Shown here: in pieces, positions 46,124-55,044 of the stretch
Numbering within the stretch: position 1 is the first letter of the stretch
Layout: every line of letters begins with the position of its first letter
Origin: Monoglobus sp964617455
Lineage (GTDB): Bacteria > Bacillota > Clostridia > Monoglobales > Monoglobaceae
Length of the DNA stretch: 64,000 bases
Reading direction: 5' to 3'
NCBI GenBank assembly: GCA_964617455.1
Contig: CAZTYF010000008.1
Location: 1-64,000, forward strand
The notes under the pieces: generated by a model
The model's database searches: none
Told to the model about the DNA's origin: nothing
What the model saw: the letters and a program-made list of their open reading frames with translations, nothing else
Program-made: the position numbers and the translations under genes

Positions 46124-47446
46124 ATGAAACCGATTGTTGCCGTGGTGGGCAGGCCCAATGTGGGCAAGTCGACCTTTTTCAATAAAGTGGCCGGGAGGCG
46201 GATTTCAATAATAGAGGACACTCCCGGTGTCACGCGGGACAGGATTTACGTGGATGCCGAGTGGTGCGGCAAAGAATTCACAATGGTAGACACGGCGGGG
46301 ATTGAGCCGGGCACGGACGACGTGATTTTGAATCGTATGCAGGCCCAAGCCGAACTGGCCATCGATATGGCGGATGTGATTGTCTTTATCGTGGATGTTC
46401 GGGAAGGAGTGACCGCGGCGGACAGAGACGTTGCCGCCATATTGCAAAAGAGCGGCAAGCCCGTGGTGCTTGCGGCCAACAAGGCGGACAATCCCGGCGA
46501 ACCCCCTATGGAAATATACGAATTTTACGGTTTGGGTTTGGGAGACCCTTGGGCAATTTCCTCGGTTCACGGACTGGGGATTGGCGATTTGCTGGATGAA
46601 ATTGTGGGCTTTTTCCCGGAGGATAAGGATACCTCGGAAGATGACGATTATATTCGGGTGGCAATTGTGGGCAAACCCAATGCAGGCAAATCCTCCCTCG
46701 TGAATAAAATTTTGGGGGAGGAGAGAGTTATAGTCAGCGAAATTGCCGGAACAACCCGAGACGCCATTGACACCTTGTATGAAAGAGACGGCAAAAAGTA
46801 TATGCTGATTGACACTGCCGGTATGCGAAAACGGGGCAAAATCAACGACAATGTGGAAAGATACAGTGTCACCCGAGCCCTCAATGCAGTGGACAGGGCG
46901 GATGTTTGTTTGATTATGGTGGATGCCTCCGAAGGTATAACCGAACAGGATACCAAGATTGCGGGATATGTGCATGAGGCAGGCAAAGCCTCGGTAATCG
47001 TCGTGAACAAATGGGATCTGATTGAAAAAGAGACCGACACAATGCGGAACTTCGGGAACAAAGTCAAAGAAGGCTTTAATTTTATGATGTATGCCCCTGC
47101 GGTGTTCATTTCCGCCAAGACGGGCCTCAGAGTGAATGATTTGTTCGATATGATAAACGAGGTGGCGGAGCAAAATGCCAAGCGCATTTCCACGGGCGTT
47201 CTCAACGACGTGCTCAGCGAGGCGGTGGCGGCGGTGCAGCCTCCCAGCGACAAAGGACGCAGGCTGAAAATATATTACGCAACTCAGGCGGCCGTCAAGC
47301 CTCCCACTTTTGTGCTGTTTGTCAACAGCGGAAAGCTTGCCCATTATTCCTATGTGAGATATATCGAAAATCGGTTTCGGACCCGCTTCGGGTTTGAAGG
47401 GACGCCGATAAAATTCATAATCCGAGAAAAGGGAGGAAAGAAATAG
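46124..47446 (+). CDS. der: ribosome-assembly GTPase Der (EngA)
   Basis: The ATG at 46124 (440 aa, MKPIVAVVGRPNVGKST) follows a GGAGGTGAGG site; the longer frame upstream is translated repeat DNA. Two G domains are visible: P-loop GRPNVGKS near residue 9, with ANKAD and DTAGIEPG, and GKPNAGKSS near 182, with DTAGMRKRGK and VNKWDL. A C-terminal KH-like domain starts near 350. Der acts in 50S subunit assembly. plsY starts one base after its stop. Confidence 0.97.
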   Translation: MKPIVAVVGRPNVGKSTFFNKVAGRRISIIEDTPGVTRDRIYVDAEWCGKEFTMVDTAGIEPGTDDVILNRMQAQAELAIDMADVIVFIVDVREGVTAADRDVAAILQKSGKPVVLAANKADNPGEPPMEIYEFYGLGLGDPWAISSVHGLGIGDLLDEIVGFFPEDKDTSEDDDYIRVAIVGKPNAGKSSLVNKILGEERVIVSEIAGTTRDAIDTLYERDGKKYMLIDTAGMRKRGKINDNVERYSVTRALNAVDRADVCLIMVDASEGITEQDTKIAGYVHEAGKASVIVVNKWDLIEKETDTMRNFGNKVKEGFNFMMYAPAVFISAKTGLRVNDLFDMINEVAEQNAKRISTGVLNDVLSEAVAAVQPPSDKGRRLKIYYATQAAVKPPTFVLFVNSGKLAHYSYVRYIENRFRTRFGFEGTPIKFIIREKGGKK

Positions 47447-48112
47447 ATGGCCGTCTTAACCGCGGTAATTGTCGGAATTTTGTCGTACCTTGTGGGTTCG
47501 CTGAATTTTTCGATAATACTGTCAAAAGCCGTATCCGGAGAAGATATCAGGAAAAAGGGCTCGGGCAATGCGGGAGCCACGAATATGTTGCGCACTCACG
47601 GGAAGAAACTTGCCGTAATCACATTGATACTCGATGTATTAAAGGGCGTGGCCTGTGTGGCGGGAGCAATGCTGTATGTGAAGCTCATAAATTCAAGAGG
47701 CTCGGTCGATTCGGGATATTCGGAGGATATCGACAGGATGTGCCTGCCTTATATAGCGGGAGTGTGCGTTGTGCTCGGGCATAATTTTCCCCTTTATTTC
47801 GGCTTTAGGGGAGGCAAGGGTGTCGCCACATCCCTTGGGGTTGTGATGATGCTTGATTGGAAAGTCGGCTTGATTGTGATGATTTTGTCCCTTGCGATTA
47901 TGGCTGTGACCCGATATGTTTCCCTGGGCTCAATTTTGGGCGGAGCGATGTATGTCATAATCGAAATTGTGAAAGCCGTTATCCTCGGCGATTTTAAGCC
48001 CATGGAAATTGTATGTGTATTGATTATCGGCGGCCTGCTTATTTTGCGCCATCATGCCAACATCAAACGATTGATAAACGGTACGGAAAATAAGTTGGGC
48101 GGGAAGAAATAA
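47447..48112 (+). CDS. plsY: glycerol-3-phosphate acyltransferase PlsY
   Basis: The 221-aa membrane protein has the PlsY motifs GSGNAGATNMLRTHG, GHNFPLYFGFRGGKGVATS and the late HHANIKRLINGTE. It transfers acyl from acyl-phosphate to glycerol 3-phosphate, the first step of phospholipid synthesis. GGGAGG lies before the ATG. It stands between der and gpsA; gpsA makes its substrate. Confidence 0.97.
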   Translation: MAVLTAVIVGILSYLVGSLNFSIILSKAVSGEDIRKKGSGNAGATNMLRTHGKKLAVITLILDVLKGVACVAGAMLYVKLINSRGSVDSGYSEDIDRMCLPYIAGVCVVLGHNFPLYFGFRGGKGVATSLGVVMMLDWKVGLIVMILSLAIMAVTRYVSLGSILGGAMYVIIEIVKAVILGDFKPMEIVCVLIIGGLLILRHHANIKRLINGTENKLGGKK

Positions 48113-48138
48113 CTTTGCAAAGGAGCGAGGCGGATACT

Positions 48139-49155
48139 ATGTCGAAAATAACCGTAATCGGAAGCGGAGGCTGGGGCAGCGCCGTTGCAATTATGTCCGC
48201 AAAAATGGGGCATAATGTGACCGTTTGGTCATACCTCAAAGAAGAGTGTGAAGATCTGAAAAAATATCGGGAAAACAGGCCCTATTTACCCGGTGTGAAG
48301 TTCCCGCCCGAAATCGGGTTCACCACCGATATAAGCTGCGGAGCGGAGGCGGATATCGTCGTCATGGCAACTCCCTCCCACGGCGTTCGCTCCACCGCCA
48401 AAGCTATGGCCCCCTATATAAGAGACGGGCAGCTTATTGTGAATATTTCCAAAGGCATTGAGGAGGGCACTTATTGCACCCTATCCCAAGTGATAAGGCA
48501 GGAAATCCCGGGCTGCGCCATTGCGGTTATGTCCGGGCCGAGCCATGCCGAGGAAGTATCTCGGGGGATTCCCACGACCAATGTGGTAGCCTGCGAAAAC
48601 GAAAAAATCGCCGGGTATGTGCAAGACACCTTTATGAATCCGAACTTCAGGATATACACAAATCCCGATGTGCTCGGCGTGGAATTGGGGGGCTCCCTGA
48701 AAAATGTAATAGCCCTCTGTGCGGGAATAACCGACGGTATGGGCCTCGGCGACAACACCAAGGCCGCATTGATGACCCGGGGCCTTGTGGAAATGTCAAG
48801 ACTTGGCGTTGCCATGGGCGCCAAGGCGGAGACTTTCAACGGTCTTTCGGGTTTGGGAGATTTGATAGTGACCTGCACCAGTACACACTCCCGAAATCGC
48901 AGAGCGGGAATATTGATAGGCCGAGGCATGACCTCAAAGGAAGCCCAATCCGAGGTCAAAATGGTGGTGGAAGGCGTCCGCACATGCCGAGCGGCAAAAG
49001 AGCTGGCGGACAAGTATAATATAGAGATGCCGATTGTGAACGAAGCCTATAAAGTCCTGTTTGAGGATATGCCTGCGGCGGAGGCCGTCAAAAACCTTAT
49101 GGGAAGAGACAAAAAGCATGAGAGCGAAAAGGCTTTCTTGTATCCGGAAAAGTAA
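48139..49155 (+). CDS. gpsA: NAD(P)-dependent glycerol-3-phosphate dehydrogenase
   Basis: The ATG at 48139 (338 aa, MSKITVIGSGGWGSAVA) is preferred because GAGGCGG precedes it; the frame is open further back. It has the Rossmann GxGxxG, MSGPSHAEEVSRGIPT, a conserved catalytic Lys in GGSLKNVIALCAGI, and NGLSGLGDLIVTCTS. It reduces dihydroxyacetone phosphate to glycerol 3-phosphate for PlsY. Confidence 0.97.
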   Translation: MSKITVIGSGGWGSAVAIMSAKMGHNVTVWSYLKEECEDLKKYRENRPYLPGVKFPPEIGFTTDISCGAEADIVVMATPSHGVRSTAKAMAPYIRDGQLIVNISKGIEEGTYCTLSQVIRQEIPGCAIAVMSGPSHAEEVSRGIPTTNVVACENEKIAGYVQDTFMNPNFRIYTNPDVLGVELGGSLKNVIALCAGITDGMGLGDNTKAALMTRGLVEMSRLGVAMGAKAETFNGLSGLGDLIVTCTSTHSRNRRAGILIGRGMTSKEAQSEVKMVVEGVRTCRAAKELADKYNIEMPIVNEAYKVLFEDMPAAEAVKNLMGRDKKHESEKAFLYPEK

Positions 49156-49203
49156 AATTGACGATTATGTAATACATTTGTTAGAAATCGCGAATTCGTT
49201 TTC

Positions 49204-49232
49204 TTGTTATTTTTCCCCGAATATGATATAAT
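49204..49232 (+). promoter_or_regulatory. promoter of the aquaporin-queuosine operon
   Basis: TTGTTA (49204-49209) and TATAAT (49227-49232) are separated by 17 bp, upstream of the aquaporin ATG at 49295. No riboswitch-like structure was recognised in the short leader. Confidence 0.6.
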
Positions 49233-49294
49233 TGATTACGATGTTTATGCCGAGTCAAAGCATAATCCAAAAATTTTATAAGGAGTTGTGATTT

Positions 49295-50002
49295 ATGAAA
49301 AAGTATATCGCAGAGTTCATCGGAACGGCCGTATTGGTTATTTTCGGCTGCGGCAGTGCCGTTACCGCCAATACCCTGGTGAGCGAAATCGGATTTGTCG
49401 GCAGTCCTCTCGCACTCACCACTTTGCTGATTGCCTTTGCCTTCGGTTTGGTCATTGTGGCAATGGCATATTCAATCGGCAATATATCGGGTTGCCATAT
49501 TAATCCTGCGGTTTCCACCGGTATGTTGGTGGCGGGCAAAATGAGCGTCAGGGACTATATAGGATACCTTGTTGCCCAATTCTTGGGCGGCATAGTGGGT
49601 GCATTGATTCTCATGGCAATGCTGGGCGGCGTATCCGGAGGATTGGGACAAAACGGATACGGGGAGGCCAGCGCCATCGGCGCCAATATGGGACAGGCGT
49701 TTTTGGTTGAGGTCGTCCTCACTTTTGTGTTTGTCATCGCCATACTCGGTGTTACCGACAAAACCGAAAACACGGCGGTTACGGGCTTGGTTATCGGTCT
49801 TACCTTAACCTTGGTCCACATACTCGGTATTCCCTTCACGGGAACATCCGTAAATCCCGCTCGGAGTTTCGGTCCTGCGCTGATTATGCTGTTTGCGGGA
49901 GAATCCACACCCATGGCCCAGGTATGGCTGTTTATCGTGGCGCCCATAATCGGAGCGGTTCTTGCGGCCCTTGCCTATAAGGCATTGACTGCCGAAAAAT
50001 AA
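49295..50002 (+). CDS. MIP-family aquaporin/glycerol channel
   Basis: The 235-aa protein has six membrane spans and both pore motifs: SGCHINPAVSTG (first NPA) and GTSVNPARSFGPAL (second, NPAR). The length and the RSFGPAL ending resemble AqpZ-type water channels, but a small-solute role cannot be excluded. AAGGAG lies before the ATG. queD begins 8 bp after its stop, so the channel gene is co-transcribed with the queuosine genes. Confidence 0.93.
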   Translation: MKKYIAEFIGTAVLVIFGCGSAVTANTLVSEIGFVGSPLALTTLLIAFAFGLVIVAMAYSIGNISGCHINPAVSTGMLVAGKMSVRDYIGYLVAQFLGGIVGALILMAMLGGVSGGLGQNGYGEASAIGANMGQAFLVEVVLTFVFVIAILGVTDKTENTAVTGLVIGLTLTLVHILGIPFTGTSVNPARSFGPALIMLFAGESTPMAQVWLFIVAPIIGAVLAALAYKALTAEK

Positions 50003-50010
50003 AGCTGCGT

Positions 50011-50430
50011 ATGTATACGATTTCTTGCGAGGCGCATTTTGACGCCGCCCACTTTCTTGAAGGACACGGGGGAAAATGCTCCAACCTCCACGGCCACAGG
50101 TGGAAAATCCGCGCGTATTTTGCCGCGGAGGAACTAATCCCCGACGGTGAGAGTCGGGGAATGGTTGCGGATTTCGGCACCGTGAAACCCCGTCTGGAGG
50201 AAACGGCCGAATTGTTTGACCACAAACTGATTGCGGAAAAGGATTCTTTGGGGCCCGATGTGTTGGCGGCGCTGAAAAGCGAAAAATTCGAAGTGGTTGA
50301 GGTTCCTTTCAGACCCACGGCGGAGAATTTTGCCAAATACATATTCGATTGCCTGAAGGAATACGGCCTCGGTCCGAAAGCCGTGCGGGTTTATGAATCG
50401 GAGGATGCCTATGCCGAATATTGCCAATGA
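50011..50430 (+). CDS. queD: 6-carboxy-5,6,7,8-tetrahydropterin synthase
   Basis: The 139-aa protein has the QueD/PTPS-like zinc site (EAHFDAAHFLEGHGGKCSNLHGHRW: His residues plus catalytic Cys near residue 27) and a late YESEDAYAEY with the substrate-binding Glu. It converts dihydroneopterin triphosphate to carboxytetrahydropterin in preQ0 synthesis. Its 3' end overlaps queE by 20 bp. Confidence 0.95.
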   Translation: MYTISCEAHFDAAHFLEGHGGKCSNLHGHRWKIRAYFAAEELIPDGESRGMVADFGTVKPRLEETAELFDHKLIAEKDSLGPDVLAALKSEKFEVVEVPFRPTAENFAKYIFDCLKEYGLGPKAVRVYESEDAYAEYCQ

Positions 50431-51097
50431 CTTGACCTTTCCGGTATGCGAAAAATTTGTGAGCATAAACGGCGAGGGCCGTCGGGGAGGCAGTCTTGCG
50501 GTTTTTATCAGATTCCGCGGCTGTAATTTGAATTGCTCATATTGCGATACCCGATGGGCAAACAATCCGTCTTCTCCCGCAGAGATGCTGACCTGTGACG
50601 AAATTTGCGGATATATTGAGTCAACGGGCATTGAGAATATCACCCTCACCGGAGGGGAGCCGCTGCTGCAAAAGGGCATCGGAGTGCTTATGGGACGCCT
50701 TAAATCCATGAAAAAAAGCGTCGAAGCGGAAACCAACGGAGCCGTCTCCCTTGCGGACTTTGCGGAGGATTCAATCAGGCCCGATTGCTTCACGTTGGAT
50801 TATAAGCTGCCCTCAAGCGGAATGGAAAGCAAAATGCTGCCCGAAAACTATGACTTCCTGAAAGACCGGGACTGCGTCAAATTCGTTTCGGGCTCAAAGG
50901 CCGACCTTGAGCGCGCCCTTGAAATCATAGAAAAATATAACCTGACGGAGAGGTGCCCGGTATATTTCAGCCCGGTATACGGCAGTATTGAACCTCGGGA
51001 GATAGTCGATTTTATGAAAGAACACAGGTTAAACGGCGTGAATCTGCAAATTCAGCTTCACAAAGCGGTATGGGAACCCGACAGGAGAGGTGTGTAA
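50411..51097 (+). CDS. queE: 7-carboxy-7-deazaguanine synthase (radical SAM)
   Basis: The ATG at 50411 (228 aa) is 7 bp after GGAGG; earlier ATGs at 50393 and 50405 are upstream of or too close to it. The 4Fe-4S motif CNLNCSYC (CxxxCxxC) with GRRGGSLAVFIRFRG before it and LTGGEPLLQ after it are the QueE hallmarks. It contracts the pterin ring to make 7-carboxy-7-deazaguanine. The stop overlaps the folE start (TAATG). Confidence 0.95.
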   Translation: MPNIANDLTFPVCEKFVSINGEGRRGGSLAVFIRFRGCNLNCSYCDTRWANNPSSPAEMLTCDEICGYIESTGIENITLTGGEPLLQKGIGVLMGRLKSMKKSVEAETNGAVSLADFAEDSIRPDCFTLDYKLPSSGMESKMLPENYDFLKDRDCVKFVSGSKADLERALEIIEKYNLTERCPVYFSPVYGSIEPREIVDFMKEHRLNGVNLQIQLHKAVWEPDRRGV

Positions 51098-51672
51098 TGA
51101 TAGACGAAAAGGCAATTGAAAAGCATGTGAGAGGCATTTTGGAAGCCCTGGGAGATGACCCCGACCGAGAGGGTCTTGCGGACACCCCGAAACGGGTGGC
51201 CAAAATGTGCTCCGAGGTTTTTGCGGGTATGAATTACACCAATGGCGAGATTGCTCAAATGTTCGATAAAACCTTCGAGGATGACCCGGATTCCCATCAC
51301 AGTTCAAGGGATATGGTCGTCGTGAAAGACATAGAGATTTTCAGCTTTTGCGAGCACCATATGGCATTGATGTACAATATGAAGGCGTCCGTTGCATACA
51401 TACCCCGAGGCAAGGTCATAGGCCTGAGCAAAATCGCAAGAATCGCGGATATGGCTGCCAAAAGACTCCAAATTCAGGAGCGTTTGGGAAGCGACATTGC
51501 GGAGATAATTCAAACCATAACCGACAGCCCGGATGTGGCCGTGAAAATCGAGGCAAGCCACAGTTGTATGACCTCGAGAGGAATATCAAAACCCTCGGCC
51601 GTCACCCGCACCTTGACCTTGCGGGGCAGATTTGAAACCGAAGAGGGATTGGCAGAAAGGGCGATGGGATGA
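51097..51672 (+). CDS. folE: GTP cyclohydrolase I
   Basis: The ATG at 51097 (191 aa) lies in the queE stop (TAATG), after AGGAGAGG. It has LGDDPDREGLADTPKRVAKM, the zinc ligands in FCEHHMAL and HSCMTSRGI, and VIGLSKIARIADM. FolE opens GTP to dihydroneopterin triphosphate, the first step for both folate and queuosine; its position inside the que operon assigns this copy to queuosine precursor supply. Confidence 0.97.
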   Translation: MIDEKAIEKHVRGILEALGDDPDREGLADTPKRVAKMCSEVFAGMNYTNGEIAQMFDKTFEDDPDSHHSSRDMVVVKDIEIFSFCEHHMALMYNMKASVAYIPRGKVIGLSKIARIADMAAKRLQIQERLGSDIAEIIQTITDSPDVAVKIEASHSCMTSRGISKPSAVTRTLTLRGRFETEEGLAERAMG

Positions 51673-52364
51673 GCAAGTCGCAAAATCCGAAAAAAGCATT
51701 GGTTTTGTTGAGCGGCGGTGTTGACAGCACCACCGCCCTTGCCATGGCGGTTGACGAATTGGGCTCGGAGAATGTTGCGGCCCTGTCCGTGTATTACGGT
51801 CAGAAACACGCAAAGGAGATTGAGGCGGCGGAAAAAATCTCGGAATATTACCGGGTGAAAAAAACGGACATTGATTTGACCGATATGTTCAAATTCAGTG
51901 ACTGTGCGCTGCTGAGCCGAAACTCGGATGCCGAAATCCCCAAGGAGAGCTATGGGGAGCAGGTGAGCAAATCCGGAGGCAAGCCAGTCCCCACCTATGT
52001 GCCCTTTCGCAACGGACTGTTTCTGTCGGCTGCGGCGGCCTATGCGGTGAGTCTCGGGGCAAGTGAGATTTTCTACGGCGCCCACAGTGACGATGCCGCA
52101 GGCAATGCCTATCCCGACTGCGGTGCGCCCTTCAATGAGGCCATGAATTCCGCAATATACGAGGGAACGGGACACTCGGTCAGAATTCGGGCGCCCTTTG
52201 TGGGGCTCACAAAAAAAGAGGTCGTGGCCATAGGTGTCAGGCTCGGCGTTCCCTATGAAATGACCTGGAGCTGTTATGAAGGGGGAGACAAGCCCTGCGG
52301 AGTTTGCGGAACCTGCAGAGACCGCCGTGCCGCTTTCAGGGCCAACGGTTTGGATATAGATTGA
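51669..52364 (+). CDS. queC: 7-cyano-7-deazaguanine synthase
   Basis: The 231-aa protein starts at an ATG overlapping the folE stop. It has the PP-loop LLSGGVDSTTALAMA, YYGQKHAKEI, PTYVPFRNGLFLS, and a C-terminal zinc-binding four-Cys cluster (CYEGGDKPCGVCGTC). It forms preQ0 from carboxy-deazaguanine and ammonia using ATP. Confidence 0.97.
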   Translation: MSKSQNPKKALVLLSGGVDSTTALAMAVDELGSENVAALSVYYGQKHAKEIEAAEKISEYYRVKKTDIDLTDMFKFSDCALLSRNSDAEIPKESYGEQVSKSGGKPVPTYVPFRNGLFLSAAAAYAVSLGASEIFYGAHSDDAAGNAYPDCGAPFNEAMNSAIYEGTGHSVRIRAPFVGLTKKEVVAIGVRLGVPYEMTWSCYEGGDKPCGVCGTCRDRRAAFRANGLDID

Positions 52365-52398
52365 TTTATAAAAATATTGAGAAAGCGCTTAAAGTATT

Positions 52399-52872
52399 AT
52401 GAATAACGGCAATCGCAAAGACGAAAACCTCACCCTTTTGGGGAATAAAAAAACCGAATATAAATCCGACTATGCGCCGGAGGTTTTGGAAACTTTTGAG
52501 AACAGGCACAGGGAAAATGACTACTGGGTCAGGTTCAACTGCCCGGAATTTACTTCTCTTTGCCCCATAACCGGCCAGCCGGATTTTGCCGAGATTATAA
52601 TCTCATATGTTCCCGATGTGAAAATGGTGGAAAGCAAGTCCCTCAAGCTCTATCTGTTTTCTTTCAGAAATCATGGAGACTTTCACGAGGACTGTGTGAA
52701 TATCATCATGAAAGATTTAATCGAATTGATGAATCCGAAATATATCGAGGTGTTCGGACGTTTCACGCCTCGGGGCGGAATTTCCATTCATCCCTATGCC
52801 AACTATGGCAGACCGGGGACCAAATGGGAGCAGGTGGCCTTTGACAGACTTTCGTCCCGCCCGGTGGAATAA
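52399..52872 (+). CDS. queF: NADPH-dependent preQ0 reductase
   Basis: The 157-aa type I (YkvM-size) protein has the catalytic Cys in FTSLCPITGQPDF, the substrate Glu region ESKSLKLYLFSFRNHGDFHEDC, and GGISIHPYANYG. It reduces the nitrile preQ0 to the amine preQ1, completing the pathway from GTP encoded at 50011-52872. A terminator follows within 10 bp. Confidence 0.97.
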   Translation: MNNGNRKDENLTLLGNKKTEYKSDYAPEVLETFENRHRENDYWVRFNCPEFTSLCPITGQPDFAEIIISYVPDVKMVESKSLKLYLFSFRNHGDFHEDCVNIIMKDLIELMNPKYIEVFGRFTPRGGISIHPYANYGRPGTKWEQVAFDRLSSRPVE

Positions 52873-52881
52873 GGCAAAAGC

Positions 52882-52912
52882 AAAAGCATCGGCCGAAACC
52901 GATGCTTTTTTT
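52882..52912. terminator. bidirectional terminator between queF and tRNA-Gly
   Basis: AAAAGCATCGG pairs with CCGATGCTTTT over a 6-nt loop, with T runs on both strands. It ends queF on the plus strand and the tRNA on the minus strand. Confidence 0.9.
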
Positions 52913-52986
52913 GGAGCGGAAGACGAGATTCGAACTCGCGACGTTCACCTTGGCAAGGTGACGCTCTACCACTGAGCCACTCCCGC
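52912..52986 (-). tRNA. tRNA-Gly (anticodon GCC), CCA encoded
   Basis: Minus-strand sequence begins GCGGGAG and ends CTTCCGC-T-CCA, giving a 7-bp acceptor stem with the 3' CCA in the DNA. The anticodon arm is CACCT-TGCCA-AGGTG type with GCC, and the T arm contains GTTCGAATC. Confidence 0.95.
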
Positions 52987-53037
52987 ACGGGCACTATGCC
53001 CCAACACAGTTTAGTATAGCAAGCCCGGGCCTTTTTG

Positions 53038-53922
53038 TCAAGACTTTTTTTGCACTTTTTTGGTTTTTTTGCGTTTTTCCTTTTTCTCGCGCCTCATGAG
53101 TTTTGCGGCTTGGATCTCATCGCTGGTTTTGAGCTTGGGGATTAAGCTGGTGACCAACTTTCCCTTGCCTCGGGTTTTTATGTATAAAAATCCGAATACA
53201 GAGAATGCAATCGCACCTACGCAATTGACAATAAGGTCTTTCATTGTGTCCGCAAGCCCCACGTCAAGATATGCGCCGTCGATTACCCAATCTTGGGGCA
53301 CGCCGTTTACCGTTCCGGAAATGACGGTTTTGGTTACGTCTTTTATTAAAATCGGATTGTTGAGGCCGCTGGGGTTCAGCATTACGGAGGAAACATCATG
53401 AACCATCCTGTCTTTTTGCATATCGGTGAGGAAGATTTGGTCCATTCCGTATTCGAAAAATTCCCAAACGGCACCGATTGCCATTGAGAAACAAAAAGTC
53501 ACAAAGGCCACAAACCAGGGAGACATGGTGATGTGAATTTTGGGCGAACGGTTGAGTATATCAATCATGGCAAAGCCGATGGCAGCCATAATGAACCCGT
53601 TTATTGCATGCAAAATCACGTCCCAAAACGGAATAATCGTATAGAAGCTTTGGATTTCTCCCATGATTTCGGCGGCAAAAATAAAGAACAGAATGATGAC
53701 CTCAAGAAGTATGGGCAATTTTATGTTCAGCCAGTGGTCCACAAAGGTCGGAATCATAAACAGCAAAATAGTGAGGACGCAGGTGAACACATTCGTGTAA
53801 TTCCCCATAAAAAACTGTCTTATCATAACAAGGATAACGAGGAAACTCAACACTCCGTGAATTATTCTCCGCTTATCTCTTTTTTTCTTTGTATCAACAT
53901 CTTTCGGTTGGTTTTTATTCAT
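53038..53922 (-). CDS. DUF2238/YjdF-like integral membrane protein
   Basis: The ATG at 53922 (294 aa, MNKNQPKD) is chosen over an upstream frame because GGGGG lies nearby and the extension is poor in structure. About six to seven membrane spans. Motifs PFWDVILHAINGFIMAAIGFAM and AIGAVWEFFEYGMDQ match the YjdF/DUF2238 membrane family. The C-terminal tail is strongly Lys/Arg-rich. The function of the family is not known. Confidence 0.75.
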   Translation of the reverse strand: MNKNQPKDVDTKKKRDKRRIIHGVLSFLVILVMIRQFFMGNYTNVFTCVLTILLFMIPTFVDHWLNIKLPILLEVIILFFIFAAEIMGEIQSFYTIIPFWDVILHAINGFIMAAIGFAMIDILNRSPKIHITMSPWFVAFVTFCFSMAIGAVWEFFEYGMDQIFLTDMQKDRMVHDVSSVMLNPSGLNNPILIKDVTKTVISGTVNGVPQDWVIDGAYLDVGLADTMKDLIVNCVGAIAFSVFGFLYIKTRGKGKLVTSLIPKLKTSDEIQAAKLMRREKKEKRKKTKKVQKKS

Positions 53923-54035
53923 CCCTTTTATTCCCCCATTTTTTCCGATTGACTCGGCAAGACATATTATAACGTCTTTGCCCGGGTTTGTCAACATAAT
54001 TAACCCGCAAGGCGAATCCATATGTTATTAAAAGT

Positions 54036-54064
54036 TTGACAAATCCCTCGGAATATGTTATTAT
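54036..54064 (+). promoter_or_regulatory. promoter of epsC-topoisomerase operon
   Basis: TTGACA (54036-54041) and TATTAT (54059-54064) are 17 bp apart, 38 bp before the ATG at 54102. Confidence 0.7.
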
Positions 54065-54101
54065 CATTTGACAGAGATTGTGAACAAGAAGGGTGGTTCC
54101 T

Positions 54102-55034
54102 ATGGAATATAATACCGAAAAGTTGATTGGCGATATAATCAAAAGTTACGATAATCACAGAGATATATGCCGAATCGATGAGACGAATATGATCAGCAAG
54201 AACATCATCATCGAAATCATAGATCGGCTCAGGAAAATTCTGTTCCCGGGATATTTTGAAAGCAGCAAAATACGGGGAGAATATATTTCCTACATTGTGG
54301 GCGAACATCTTGAGTTTATCCAGTATAACCTCAAAAAACAAATAGCCCGGGCTCTCGGCAGCGATGAGGCGTGCAGCGGATGCCCGAAGTTCACTCTTGA
54401 AAACAATGCGGAGGAAATAACCGACAGATTTCTCGAAAAGATACCCCAAATTCGCGAATATTTATATACCGATGTCCAAGCCGCCTTTGACGGGGACCCG
54501 GCAGCCAGCAGCACGGACGAGATAATATTTTGCTATCCGGGCCTCTATGCGGTCACGGTTTACAGAATAGCCCATGAGTTGCAGCTTTTGAAAGTTCCCA
54601 TGATACCCCGTATTATGACCGAACATGCCCACAGCTTGACCGGTATAGATATCCACCCGGGGGCCACCATAGGCAAGCGGTTTTTCATAGACCACGGCAC
54701 CGGTATCGTGGTGGGGGAAACAACGGAAATCGGCGAAAATGTCAAAATTTATCAGGGAGTGACCCTGGGAGCTTTGTCCACCAGAAAGGGCCAGGAATTG
54801 CGGGGCGTCAAGCGGCATCCCACCATCGGAAACAATGTCACCATCTATTCGGAAACGAGCATTTTGGGCGGGGAGACGGTTATAGGCGACGGAGCCACCA
54901 TCGGCGGCAATGCGTTTATAGTAAGTTCCATTCCCGCCGGCATGAAAGTCAGCGTCAAAAATCCGGAGCTCCAATTTACGAGCGGAGAACAGGATGAACT
55001 CAGGCAGGGCGAGTTTTGGGATTGGGTGATTTGA
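54102..55034 (+). CDS. epsC: serine O-acetyltransferase EpsC
   Basis: The ATG at 54102 (310 aa, MEYNTEK) follows AAGGGTGG. The N-terminal helical region carries the Bacillota EpsC-type sequence (TDVQAAFDGDPAA, CYPGLYAVTVYRIAHEL). The C-terminal left-handed hexapeptide helix has SLTGIDIHPGATIG, FIDHGTGIVVGETTEIG, and GVTLGALS. It makes O-acetylserine for cysteine synthesis. The topoisomerase B-like gene starts 10 bp after its stop, an unexpected operon partner. Confidence 0.93.
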   Translation: MEYNTEKLIGDIIKSYDNHRDICRIDETNMISKNIIIEIIDRLRKILFPGYFESSKIRGEYISYIVGEHLEFIQYNLKKQIARALGSDEACSGCPKFTLENNAEEITDRFLEKIPQIREYLYTDVQAAFDGDPAASSTDEIIFCYPGLYAVTVYRIAHELQLLKVPMIPRIMTEHAHSLTGIDIHPGATIGKRFFIDHGTGIVVGETTEIGENVKIYQGVTLGALSTRKGQELRGVKRHPTIGNNVTIYSETSILGGETVIGDGATIGGNAFIVSSIPAGMKVSVKNPELQFTSGEQDELRQGEFWDWVI

Positions 55035-55044
55035 GGAGATACAT

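Noticed and set aside
49233..49294. Possible preQ1 riboswitch before the aquaporin-que operon
   Set aside because: The leader is short and I could not form the C-rich-loop hairpin plus A-rich tail that define known preQ1 classes.
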